From Desulfonatronum thioautotrophicum (lineage in GTDB: Bacteria > Desulfobacterota > Desulfovibrionia > Desulfovibrionales > Desulfonatronaceae): DNA of 64,000 nucleotides. The DNA lies in the NCBI RefSeq assembly GCF_000934745.1, contig NZ_KN882169.1:279110-343109 (forward strand). Reading direction: 5' to 3'. The notes under the pieces are model-generated. The model did no database searches and was not told the DNA's origin. It was given only the letters and a program-made list of their open reading frames with translations. Within the stretch, counting starts at the first letter, position 1; each line of letters starts with the position of its first letter. Positions 34,875-43,224 of this stretch are shown here, in pieces. The translations under genes were made by a program, and so were the position numbers.

Positions 34875-35771
34875 GTGAAAAAAGTGATCATCTTTGCAAT
34901 AGCCAACGTCCTGCTACTTGGACTGGCTATCGGGGCATCCGCTACCCCTTACGTTCTTTACGCCAACAATTATCCTGGAGCATCACCGCTGTATATCGTT
35001 GATCAAGCTGACGGCTCCCTCACACAAGTCAGTACGGGTATTGGGTTTAATAATATTGCTGATCTTACTAGCGATACCAGACTGTCCTCGGCACGACTCT
35101 GGGGAAACAGCATCATTCAAGATAATATAGTTCCTGATAAGTTTGATAGCACTCTTGTCGAAATTGACCCACTTACAGGTTTCTTCAAATCGTCAATAGC
35201 CATGGACCAACCCATCGTATCGCTGGCCTTCGATGTTAATACAGGGGTTTTGTATGGAAACACCTCTGTTGGCTTCGGAGCACCATTCGAAACGCTCTAC
35301 TCAATAGATCCTTCAGACGGTAGCACGACAGAAATTGGACGTATCACTTTCAATAATGTATTTGCCCTCGCCTTCGATAATTCCGGCACCCTCTATGGGG
35401 TATCCGACTCAACAAATAAGCTAATCAGCATCGACTTGGTAACTGGTAACGGGCAAGACATCGCAACAATTGCCTCCCCAGGCCCTTCCGGTCTTTTTGC
35501 CTACGACATTGCTTCGCACCCGATAGACGATGTGATGTTCTTGGTCGATAGTGGGACACGTTCCCTGTATACCCTCGACACCACAAATGGAACTTTGGGT
35601 TTGGTCGGACAATATTCTCCTCTAGGTTCAGGTGTTTTTCCAAACAACCTTGTGGGCCTTGCATTCATGCCTGACTTAGCCCCGATTCCGGAGCCTTCCA
35701 CCCTGTTGCTTCTCGGTATGGGTTTGCTGGGGCTAATGGGCCTCAGCCGGAGAAAGTATAAGGCCAGGTGA
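34875..35771 (+). CDS. PEP-CTERM exported protein, probable beta-propeller
   Basis: The 298-residue protein starts at a GTG with AAAAGGAGA upstream. It has a signal peptide (KKVIIFAIANVLLLGLAIGASA) and ends with the PEP-CTERM signal IPEPSTLLLLGMGLLGLMGL and RRKYKAR. The middle has repeated blades of about 45 residues around LYxID-type phrases (PLYIVDQADGSLTQV, LYSIDPSDGSTTEIG, LISIDLVTGNGQDI, LYTLDTTNGTLGLVG). These resemble NHL/DUF4394-like propellers. Exosortase-dependent export to the surface is inferred. Its GC content is low compared with most of the window. A Rho-independent terminator follows at 35799. Confidence 0.87.
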   Translation: MKKVIIFAIANVLLLGLAIGASATPYVLYANNYPGASPLYIVDQADGSLTQVSTGIGFNNIADLTSDTRLSSARLWGNSIIQDNIVPDKFDSTLVEIDPLTGFFKSSIAMDQPIVSLAFDVNTGVLYGNTSVGFGAPFETLYSIDPSDGSTTEIGRITFNNVFALAFDNSGTLYGVSDSTNKLISIDLVTGNGQDIATIASPGPSGLFAYDIASHPIDDVMFLVDSGTRSLYTLDTTNGTLGLVGQYSPLGSGVFPNNLVGLAFMPDLAPIPEPSTLLLLGMGLLGLMGLSRRKYKAR

Positions 35772-35798
35772 TGTAAGAGATTTTCATGGGAATCTTGA

Positions 35799-35831
35799 AA
35801 GGCAGTGCCAAGGTAGGTGCTGCCTTTTTTC
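35799..35831 (+). terminator. Rho-independent terminator
   Basis: AAAGGCAG pairs with CTGCCTTT across a 14-base loop and is followed by TTT. It lies 28 bases after the stop of the second PEP-CTERM gene. Confidence 0.8.
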
Positions 35832-35912
35832 TTGCAGATAAAAACGGCATCACCTTCTCCTGAGCAGTTCGAGGTGATTTAAAAAAGGCGATATGTTGAA
35901 GGATATGGTTGT

Positions 35913-36275
35913 TCAGCCCAACAGGACCAGAAACCAGACCACCGGGACGAGAAGCAGGGAGAGCAGAACCGCCGCGGAGCCGATATCCTTGGCTCTGCCG
36001 GAAAGCTCATTGTGCTCCAAGCCCACCCGGTCCACCACGGCCTCCACGGCCGAGTTCAACAGTTCGACGATCAGCACCAGGACCAGGCTGCCCAACAAAA
36101 GGGTTTTTTCCACGCCGGTTGCGCCCAACCATAAGGCCAAGGGGGTCAACAGCAAGGCTGCAACAACTTCAAGCCGAAAGGCTTCCTCGTTGCGCCAAGC
36201 GCTGCGCAGGCCCTGGATGGAACAGGCAAAGGCCTGGGTCAATCTCGGGATGCCCCGCAAACCACTTTTGCCCAT
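35913..36275 (-). CDS. dgkA: Diacylglycerol kinase, DgkA type
   Basis: The 120-residue protein has the family signature EAFRLEVV, then ELLNSAVEAVVDRVGLEHN and SGRAKDIGSAAV, within three membrane helices. DgkA is an inner-membrane trimer that phosphorylates diacylglycerol with ATP, recycling lipid left from envelope glycan synthesis. The ATG at 36275 has AAGGAG eight bases upstream; a GTG 18 bases earlier would place that site inside the gene. It is separated from csaA by 157 bases and is convergent with the PEP-CTERM gene. Confidence 0.93.
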   Translation of the reverse strand: MGKSGLRGIPRLTQAFACSIQGLRSAWRNEEAFRLEVVAALLLTPLALWLGATGVEKTLLLGSLVLVLIVELLNSAVEAVVDRVGLEHNELSGRAKDIGSAAVLLSLLLVPVVWFLVLLG

Positions 36276-36432
36276 GACAGTGCTCCTTTGCACGAGCCAT
36301 CAGGATTTGAGAATCTGATTGTGCTGATTCTCAGAAAGGTTCCGCTGCTTGGCCTTTGCTGCCAAGTCGGGTGCGCTCAAATAAATACTTAATTTGAGGC
36401 ACTGTCAGACTGTTTCGTGATGAGCACGATGT

Positions 36433-36777
36433 CTAGCCGAGTTTAGCCCCATTGGGAACGTCCTTGTCCGGCACGGCCAAGATAACACTGCCGTCCGGAC
36501 GATAAAATCCAGTCAGCAGGAATTCTGAGCGAATCCGGCCGATTTGTTTGGCAGGGAAGTTGACCACGCCGAGAACCTGCCGTCCGATCAGATCGTGCCG
36601 GGAGTAGTTGTCCGTGACCTGGGCACTGGTCTGCTTGCGGCCGATTTCCGGTCCGAAGTCCACATCAATAATGTAGGCAGGCTTGCGTGCCTCGGGAAAG
36701 GGGGTAACCGCGACCACCGTACCCACACGGAGTTCCACACGCTCAAAATCTTGCCAGGAAACGGTTTCAGGGGACAT
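36433..36777 (-). CDS. csaA: CsaA-type tRNA-binding-domain protein
   Basis: The 114-residue protein is a single OB-fold tRNA-binding domain: [12 protein letters not shown], then [40 protein letters not shown] and [16 protein letters not shown] at the end. It matches CsaA, a homodimer described as an export-related chaperone in Bacillus, and it is also related to the C-terminal domain of MetRS. It is short and complete. It lies 114 bases downstream of the lactate operon but behind a hairpin terminator, so it is probably transcribed apart. Confidence 0.92.
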   Translation of the reverse strand: MSPETVSWQDFERVELRVGTVVAVTPFPEARKPAYIIDVDFGPEIGRKQTSAQVTDNYSRHDLIGRQVLGVVNFPAKQIGRIRSEFLLTGFYRPDGSVILAVPDKDVPNGAKLG

Positions 36778-36847
36778 TGCTCATTGGCCTCGAAACGGAT
36801 GGTTCTGCGGAAAAAAAGAAAAATGGGAAGGGATAAAACAGAAATGG

Positions 36848-36875
36848 GGAGTGGCGGTTTGGAAAACGCCACTCC
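36848..36875 (-). terminator. Hairpin at the end of the lactate operon
   Basis: A perfect nine-base stem (GGAGTGGCG/CGCCACTCC) lies 16 bases after the last gene of the lactate operon, read on the minus strand. Downstream are CATTTCTGTTTT and further T-rich sequence, giving an imperfect U tract. Confidence 0.7.
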
Positions 36876-36891
36876 TGGTTGACGAGTTGGC

Positions 36892-39051
36892 CTAGCGCAG
36901 GCGTTCGGCCAGCAATTCAGCGACGTGCTTGACCTCTATCTCCTTGCCCGCGGCCTTCATTCCGCCACGGATCTGCATGACGCAGCCCGGACAGTCCGTG
37001 GCCACGGCGGTGATCTCTCCGGCCTCCAGGTTGGCCAGTTTTTTGGCCAGCAGGGTTTTGGAGATGGCCGGGAACTTCATGGAGTAGGTGCCGCCGAAAC
37101 CGCAGCAGACCTCTTCCTCCGAGGTGGGCACATAGTCATGGGCCATGTTGATGGCCTCCCGGGGTGCTTCACGCACTTCCAGGCCGCGGCAGAGGTGGCA
37201 GGGGGCGTGGTATCCGACACGCTTTCCGGATCTGGTGAATTTCATGGAAGAGAGCTGCAGCACGTCGTGGATCAGCGAACTGAAGTCAATGACCTTGTCC
37301 GCGAACTGGGCTACCTTGGGCGCCAAGTCGGTCTCGTTCTCCAGCAACTTGGGGTAGGCGTGCTTCAGGTGCGAAGCGCAGGAGGCACACATGGTCATGA
37401 TGTAGTCGTAGTCCGCGGGGTCCAGGGCCAGGACATTCTGCCGGGCCACCTCTTTGGCCGCCTGCTTTTCGCCCATCATGTTCACGGGCAGGCCGCAGCA
37501 GGACTGCTTCATGGGGTAATCCAGGGCCACGGAACCCGTGGAAGCGATGACCTTGACGGCGGCCTTCATCTGTTCGGGGTAGACGAAGTCCTGGACGCAG
37601 CCGGAAAACAGGGCCACCCGGAGCTTGGGATTGGACACCGTGGGCTTGATGGATTTCCACTCATCCCGGAAGGCCTTTTTGGCAATGGTCGGCAACTTCC
37701 GGAAATCCTGATCCTTCTCTTTCATGAAAATGGTCGGCAAGTGGCGAATGTATTCCCCGCCGCGTTCGGCAAAGGGTTTCTGGGCCCAGCGCATGTTCTT
37801 CAGCAGGGTGTGGAACAGGGTGCGGTTCTTGAGCACCATGCCCATCATTTTGGACTGGGCCGGATGCCCATCCTCGTCCTGAATCCGGGCGTGGATTTCC
37901 TTGATCAGCCGAGGCAGATCGATGCCCGCGGCGCAGATCTCCTTGCAGGCCCCGCAGTTGACGCAATTCTGAACCAGGAACTTGGCCTTGTCCCGGCCAT
38001 GGAAGAAGTAGGTCATGATCAGGCCGATGGCCCCGATGTAGACGTGTCCGTACTTGTGCCCGCCCACCAGGCGGTAAACCGGACAGACATTGGCGCAGGC
38101 ACCGCAACGGATACAGCGCAGAATCTGGCTGAAGTCCTTGTCCTGGGCCAGGGCCTTGCGGCCGTTGTCCATGAAAACCACGTGCATGATCTTCTTGTTG
38201 TCCGGTGCCCCCGTGCATTCATTGGGTCCGGTGATCCAGGTCACGTAGGAGGTGATCTGCTGGCCGGTGGCATTGCGCGGCAAGGCCCGAAGGATACGCA
38301 AAGCGTCATGCAGGGTGGGGGTCAGCTTTTCCAGGCCGACCAGGGCCACGTGCACCCGGGGCAGCGTGGTGGCCAGGCGGGCGTTACCCTCGTTGGTCAC
38401 CAGACCGATGGTTCCGGTTTCCACCACCGCGAAGTTGCTGCCGGAGATGCCCATGTCCGCTTCCACGTACTCCTTGCGCAACTCCCGGCGGGCCACCTTG
38501 ACCAGCTTCTGGATATCCGGGTCCTGTTCCTTTTTGGTCACTCCGGCAAAAAGATCGGCCACCTGGTAGCGGGAAAGGTGAATGGCCGGCATGACCATGT
38601 GCGAGGGACCTTCGCCACGCATCTGGATGATCCACTCCCCCAGGTCGGACTCGACAACCTTCAGACCTTCACCCTCCAGGTGCTGGTTGAGGTGGGTTTC
38701 CTCCGCGGTCATGGACTTGGCCTTAATGACCTTCTTACAGTCGTTCTCCTTGGCGATGCGGGCAATGATTTCGTTGGCTTCATGGGCGGTCTTGGCCAGA
38801 TGGACGTGCACGCCCATGGACTCGGCCTTCTGCTTGAACTGGGTGTACAGTTCGTCCATTCGCCGAATGCCCTCGTCTTTGGCTTGGGCAATCTCATCGA
38901 CCAGGCCTTTGACGTCCATTCCGGCAAAGGCGTTGGCCCGGCCGGTGCGATAGGCTACGGCAAAGGTGTCCAGGGCTTTGCGTTGGAACTCATTGCCCAA
39001 TGACTCCTCGACTTCCTGGAGATATTCTTCAATTTTGACAGCGGTTTGCAT
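36892..39051 (-). CDS. LutB-LutA-like fused iron-sulfur lactate oxidation protein
   Basis: The 719-residue protein joins a LUD/LutB half with a CCG half. Residues about 60-300 are the LUD domain (KAKSMTAEETHLNQHLE, GISGSNFAVVETGTIGLVTNEGNARL). Two 4Fe-4S motifs follow, CIRCGACANVCP and CVNCGACKEICAAGID. Two CCG (cysteine-rich) domains come last: SGCVQDFVYP, then QSCCGLPVN, and later GYHAPCHL, EEVCCGFGG and ATDCPGCVMQI. In Bacillus LutA and LutB are separate proteins that with LutC oxidise L-lactate; in sulfate reducers this fusion is known. It overlaps the upstream lutC by one base (TGATG) and is the last gene of the operon. It would act as a cytoplasmic or membrane-associated electron-transferring lactate dehydrogenase. 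Confidence 0.88.
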   Translation of the reverse strand: MQTAVKIEEYLQEVEESLGNEFQRKALDTFAVAYRTGRANAFAGMDVKGLVDEIAQAKDEGIRRMDELYTQFKQKAESMGVHVHLAKTAHEANEIIARIAKENDCKKVIKAKSMTAEETHLNQHLEGEGLKVVESDLGEWIIQMRGEGPSHMVMPAIHLSRYQVADLFAGVTKKEQDPDIQKLVKVARRELRKEYVEADMGISGSNFAVVETGTIGLVTNEGNARLATTLPRVHVALVGLEKLTPTLHDALRILRALPRNATGQQITSYVTWITGPNECTGAPDNKKIMHVVFMDNGRKALAQDKDFSQILRCIRCGACANVCPVYRLVGGHKYGHVYIGAIGLIMTYFFHGRDKAKFLVQNCVNCGACKEICAAGIDLPRLIKEIHARIQDEDGHPAQSKMMGMVLKNRTLFHTLLKNMRWAQKPFAERGGEYIRHLPTIFMKEKDQDFRKLPTIAKKAFRDEWKSIKPTVSNPKLRVALFSGCVQDFVYPEQMKAAVKVIASTGSVALDYPMKQSCCGLPVNMMGEKQAAKEVARQNVLALDPADYDYIMTMCASCASHLKHAYPKLLENETDLAPKVAQFADKVIDFSSLIHDVLQLSSMKFTRSGKRVGYHAPCHLCRGLEVREAPREAINMAHDYVPTSEEEVCCGFGGTYSMKFPAISKTLLAKKLANLEAGEITAVATDCPGCVMQIRGGMKAAGKEIEVKHVAELLAERLR

Positions 39052-39677
39052 CAGGCATCCTCCCAGAGCAGAATGTGCAGTTCCAGTGGCCCATGGACGC
39101 CGATGGCCAGGACCCGTTCAATATCCGCGGTCCGACTCGCACCGGTGATGAAGGCCAGATAGTTCGGTGTTTTTTGCATCATGGGCAGCAGTTCGGACTC
39201 GGCCTCGTAGCTGGTGGCCCGCAGCTTCGACAGCGGGAGGACCACCACGTTGATCTCGCTGACCATGGTGGAAAGGCGCAGGTCCTCGGATGAGGAATCC
39301 AAAACCAGACTGCCGGTTTCGGCCAAGCCCAGATCGGCAACGGCAAAGCCGATATCTATGCCGGCCAGATGCTTACGCAGCCCATCGGCTATCAGTTTGA
39401 CCCCGGCTTTTTCCGCGGCCTTGGCCAGTTCAGCGTACTGGTCGTCGGCCAGCTTTGGCGCGGCGATGACCTTGTCCGCGGCCTTGGCCACGCAAAGCTC
39501 CGAGGCTTCGTCGGATATGGCGTTCTCGCAGCCGGAAAGCAGAAGCTGGCAAGCGTCCTTGTTCAAGCACACGTCCACGGCATAGGCGTAGGCTTCATCC
39601 ATGGAACCTATTGGTTTGACGATTGCGGAAACGGCCTCGGCTTTCTTGGTAAAAAGCTCAATGTGTTCCTGACTCAC
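39051..39677 (-). CDS. lutC: LutC-like LUD-domain protein
   Basis: The 208-residue protein is one LUD domain: IDIGFAVADLGLAETGSLVLDSSSEDLR, then PLSKLRA, ending FITGASRTADIERVLAIGVHGPLELHILLWED. LutC family proteins are the third subunit of L-lactate oxidation complexes. Its start lies 20 bases inside the end of ackA, and its stop overlaps the start of the LutB-LutA fusion, so translation of all three is coupled. No cysteine cluster is present; it would depend on its Fe-S partner for electrons. Confidence 0.87.
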   Translation of the reverse strand: MSQEHIELFTKKAEAVSAIVKPIGSMDEAYAYAVDVCLNKDACQLLLSGCENAISDEASELCVAKAADKVIAAPKLADDQYAELAKAAEKAGVKLIADGLRKHLAGIDIGFAVADLGLAETGSLVLDSSSEDLRLSTMVSEINVVVLPLSKLRATSYEAESELLPMMQKTPNYLAFITGASRTADIERVLAIGVHGPLELHILLWEDA

Positions 39678-40899
39678 GTTCAGCCTCCTTGGAACCCAGA
39701 ACTTCCATGGTCTGGGTGGCGATTTCCAACTCTTCGTTGGTGGGGATGATGAAAATTTTGATCAAACTGCCTGGGGTGCTGATCTCCGTGACCTGACCGC
39801 GCGGGGCATCAGCGTTGCGCTGGGTATCCAGGACCGCACCAAGCCCGGCAAGGGTCGAGCAGGACAGGCGGCGAACCGTGGCATCGTTTTCCCCGATGCC
39901 CGCGGTGAAACAAATCGCGTCCGTTCCATCCAACAGGGCCAGGTACTGTCCGATGTACTGGGTCACCCGGCGGCAGAACACCCGCAGTGCCACCTGGGCA
40001 TCCGTATCACCCTGGGCGATCAGGTCGTGGATGTCGCGCATGTCGTTGTGTCCGCAAATGCCCTTGAGGCCGCTTTCCTTGTTCAACAAAGTATCGATTT
40101 CCCGGATGCTCAATCCTTTATTGTCCGCTAAAAAGGCGTGCAGGGCAGGATCCACGTCACCGGATCGGGTACCCATGACCAGTCCGGCCAGGGGGGTCAG
40201 CCCCATGCTGGTGTCGATGCATTTGCCGTTTTTGATCGCGGCCATGGAGCAGCCATTGCCCAGGTGCACGGTGACGCAACTGGTTTCCTGAAGGGATTTT
40301 TTCAGTATTCGGGCGCACTGCTTGGCCACGTAAAAATGCGACGTACCATGAAAGCCGTAGCGGCGAATTTTCAATTCAGTGTAGAGTTCCTTGGGAATGG
40401 CATAGCGGTAGGCCTCTGGGGGCATGGTCTGGTGAAAGGCCGTGTCGAACACCGCCACGTTGGGGACGCCGGGCATCAGTCGCAAGGCTGTCTCAATACC
40501 GGCCAATCCTCCGGGATTGTGCAATGGGGCCAGAGGGATCTGGTCCTTGATACCCTGGATGACGGCTTCATCCACCAGAGTTGGCGCACTGAACGCCTCT
40601 CCACCATGGACAATCCGATGTCCAATGCCTTGAATCTCGGAAACCGATGCGATCACACCGGTTTCCGGACCCGTGATCAATTCCACCACCCGGGTCAGAC
40701 CGGTGGCGTGATCCCTGATGGACATCGCTTCATTGTAGGTCTGCTCCTGGTCCGTGCCGGGACGGCAAACATGCTTTATTTTACTGGTGGCCTCACCGAT
40801 ACGTTCCACCAGACCCGAGGCCAAAACGGTCTGTTCGGTCATGTCCAAAAGCTGGTACTTGACCGAGGAACTACCGGAGTTGAGGATGAGAATCTTCAT
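39658..40899 (-). CDS. ackA: Acetate kinase
   Basis: The 413-residue protein shows both signatures: MKILILNSGSSSVKYQL at the start and MGLTPLAGLVMGTRSGDVDP, with HRIVHGGEAFSAP and FTAGIGENDATVRRL. It converts acetyl phosphate and ADP to acetate and ATP, the substrate-level ATP step of incomplete lactate oxidation. It follows pta after 53 bases and overlaps lutC by 20. The C-terminus (TNEELEIATQTMEVLG, then a short charged tail) is normal. Confidence 0.97.
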   Translation of the reverse strand: MKILILNSGSSSVKYQLLDMTEQTVLASGLVERIGEATSKIKHVCRPGTDQEQTYNEAMSIRDHATGLTRVVELITGPETGVIASVSEIQGIGHRIVHGGEAFSAPTLVDEAVIQGIKDQIPLAPLHNPGGLAGIETALRLMPGVPNVAVFDTAFHQTMPPEAYRYAIPKELYTELKIRRYGFHGTSHFYVAKQCARILKKSLQETSCVTVHLGNGCSMAAIKNGKCIDTSMGLTPLAGLVMGTRSGDVDPALHAFLADNKGLSIREIDTLLNKESGLKGICGHNDMRDIHDLIAQGDTDAQVALRVFCRRVTQYIGQYLALLDGTDAICFTAGIGENDATVRRLSCSTLAGLGAVLDTQRNADAPRGQVTEISTPGSLIKIFIIPTNEELEIATQTMEVLGSKEAERESGTH

Positions 40900-40952
40900 G
40901 GATGGTCCTTGTAATATGATGTAAACGATGCATTCGGGTTAATTACTGTGCA

Positions 40953-43061
40953 TCAGCTGCTGTTACTCGGATGCTGGGCCTGGATGGCGGTTATGGCCAC
41001 GGTATTGACGATGTCCGCCACGGTGCAGCCGCGGGACAGGTCGTTGACCGGCTTGTTCAATCCCTGGAGCACCGGGCCGATGGCAATGGCGTTGGCCGCT
41101 CGCTGGACGGCCTTATAGGTGTTGTTCCCGGTATTCAAATCCGGAAAGATGAAAACTGTTGCCCGGCCGGCCACCTGGGAATCGGGCATCTTGGTTTGGG
41201 CCACATCCGGATCATAGGCCGCGTCATACTGAATCGGTCCCTCGATGAGCAGTTCGGGAGCCATTTTTTTGGCAATGGCCGTGGCTTCCCGAACCTTGAC
41301 CACTTCCTGCCCTGATCCGGACTCGCCGGTGGAGTAGGAGAGCATGGCTACCCGGGGGGCCACGCCGAACTGGACTGCCGTATCCGCGGAGGCCAGGGCG
41401 ATTTCCGCCAATTGTTGGGCCGTGGGATTGGGATTCACGGCGCAGTCGCCGAAGACCAGCACCCGATCGGACATGCACATGAAAAAGACAGAGGAGACCA
41501 GAGAGATGCCCGGCCGGGTCTTGATGAACTGCAGGGCCGGGCGGATGGTCTGCTGGGTGGTGGTGATGGAGCCGGATACCATTCCGTCGGCGTGCCCCTT
41601 GTGAACCATCATGGTTCCGAAGTAGGTGGGCTCGGCCATGGTGTCGTGCGCCACTTCCTCAGTCATGCCCTTGCTCTTGCGCAGCTCATAATAGGACTTC
41701 CAGTAATCTTCGAAATGTTCCGATTCAGCCGGGTCGATAAACATGGCCTTGTCCAGGGAGAGGCCCATCTGGGAGGCTTTGGCCCGGATGGTATCCGGAT
41801 GACCGAGGATGGTCAGGTCCGCGATGCTCCGGCGCAGCAGGATGTCCGCGGCCTGGAGAATACGCGTTGAAGCTCCCTCGGGCAGCACGATGTGTCGACG
41901 TTCGGCCTTGGCTTTTTCGATCAGGCTGTACTCGAACATCACCGGAGTGACCTTGGTGGATTTTTTCGTTTCCAAGCGCGTGAGCAACTCACTGGTATCC
42001 ACATGCTCTTCAAAGGATCCCAGGGCCGTGGCGATTTTTTTCTGATCGTCCGGTTCGATCCGGCCGTACATTTCCATCAAGGTTCTGGTGATCTTGTAGG
42101 TGTGTCCTTTGGCCGAGAGAATGGGCATGGGCACGCCGGTCCAGCCGTCCAAAAGCTTCATGACCGAATCCGGAGGCTTGATCCCACCGGTAAGAACTAT
42201 CCCGGCAACCTCAGGGTATGTCTGGGATTGTCGGGTGGCGATGCAGCCCAGGAGAATATCAGCCCGATCGCCCGGAGTGATGACCATGGAGTTCTTGGAT
42301 ACGTACTGCAGAAAATTATTCACCTGCATGGCAGCCACCACGTAGTCATCCACCTGAACGTCCAGCAGGTCCCCACCGGCAATCACCTCGGCATCCAGCC
42401 ACTTGCGAACGTCGTTGATGGTTGGTTTGCCCAAGGAGGCCACCTCGGGGATCACATAGGTCAGGCATTCCTCGTGCAAGCGGTACTTGCAGCGCAGGCC
42501 GCCGATGATTTCCTCCTTGTTCACGGTTTCCGCCCGGTTGACAATAGTGGCCAGGACGTCCAGGCCTTTCTCGGAAAAAGTGTCGATGGCGATCTGGGTC
42601 TGGGCGACAATTTGTTTCGGTGTTTTGTGTTGGCCGTTGGCCACCAGGATCACCGGTGAGCCGAGATTGGCGGCAATTTCCGCATTGATGTCGAATTCAA
42701 AGGCCGAGTCTCCACCGATGAAGTCCGAGCCCTCACAGAGGATGAACTCATATCGGCTTTCCAGGGCCTTGTATTTGGCCAGGATGTTCTCCATCAACAG
42801 GGCGTGTTCCCCCTGGTTGATCAGGTCCCGGGCCTGCTCCAGGGTGTAGGCAAAGGCATCCTGGTAGGTTTCGTTGAGGTGAAACTGGGTCAGGATCAGG
42901 TTGGTGTCGTGATCCCGTTTGCCGTTGCCCTGGGCGCTGATGATCGGTCGGAAGAAGCCCACCCGCCGGACATGGCGCATAAGCATCTGCATCAAGCCAA
43001 GGCAGATGGCCGACTTGCCGCTGCGAGACTCCGTGTTGATGACATAGAGATTCTTGGCCAT
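40953..43061 (-). CDS. pta: Phosphate acetyltransferase, long form
   Basis: The 702-residue protein is a full-length Pta. An N-terminal dethiobiotin-synthetase-like P-loop region comes first (NTESRSGKSAICLGL), then a DRTGG domain (about 220-330), then the catalytic PTA domain (about 380-695) with RHIVLPEGASTRIL, MVSGSITTTQQTIRP, SYSTGESGSG and AVQRANAI-like AVQRAANAIAIGPVLQGL. It makes acetyl phosphate from acetyl-CoA. AGGAACC precedes its ATG at moderate spacing. It lies 163 bases after the Fe-S subunit gene and 53 before ackA. Confidence 0.96.
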   Translation of the reverse strand: MAKNLYVINTESRSGKSAICLGLMQMLMRHVRRVGFFRPIISAQGNGKRDHDTNLILTQFHLNETYQDAFAYTLEQARDLINQGEHALLMENILAKYKALESRYEFILCEGSDFIGGDSAFEFDINAEIAANLGSPVILVANGQHKTPKQIVAQTQIAIDTFSEKGLDVLATIVNRAETVNKEEIIGGLRCKYRLHEECLTYVIPEVASLGKPTINDVRKWLDAEVIAGGDLLDVQVDDYVVAAMQVNNFLQYVSKNSMVITPGDRADILLGCIATRQSQTYPEVAGIVLTGGIKPPDSVMKLLDGWTGVPMPILSAKGHTYKITRTLMEMYGRIEPDDQKKIATALGSFEEHVDTSELLTRLETKKSTKVTPVMFEYSLIEKAKAERRHIVLPEGASTRILQAADILLRRSIADLTILGHPDTIRAKASQMGLSLDKAMFIDPAESEHFEDYWKSYYELRKSKGMTEEVAHDTMAEPTYFGTMMVHKGHADGMVSGSITTTQQTIRPALQFIKTRPGISLVSSVFFMCMSDRVLVFGDCAVNPNPTAQQLAEIALASADTAVQFGVAPRVAMLSYSTGESGSGQEVVKVREATAIAKKMAPELLIEGPIQYDAAYDPDVAQTKMPDSQVAGRATVFIFPDLNTGNNTYKAVQRAANAIAIGPVLQGLNKPVNDLSRGCTVADIVNTVAITAIQAQHPSNSS

Positions 43062-43084
43062 GGGGGAGGTTCCTTTGGTTTGCG

Positions 43085-43224
43085 GTGGTGAGGCAGGGGC
43101 GAATCTGTTCTCTCATCGAAATCGCAATCGCTATCGGAAAGTGACCAGAAATCGATTTCGATCACGATTTCGTTGCCGATCCGAATACCCACTGGAAAGT
43201 AAGAACAAATACGCCCCCTGCCCG
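43085..43224. repeat. Intergenic spacer with degenerate hexamer-like repeats
   Basis: Between pta and the Fe-S subunit gene the sequence is a run of near-repeats of ATCGAAATCGC, ATCGATTTCG and ATCACGATTTCG (about 43115-43180). A similar degenerate run of GATACAGAACCTGATACGG type lies at about 9960-10010. Such runs occur between genes in several proteobacteria and have no assigned role. No gene is present. Confidence 0.45.

Noticed and set aside
36925-39003. 692-codon open frame on the plus strand opposite the LutB-LutA fusion
   Set aside because: It is the antisense shadow of a well-supported iron-sulfur protein in GC-rich DNA; it has histidine/glutamine/glycine-rich composition and no domain pattern or ribosome binding site.
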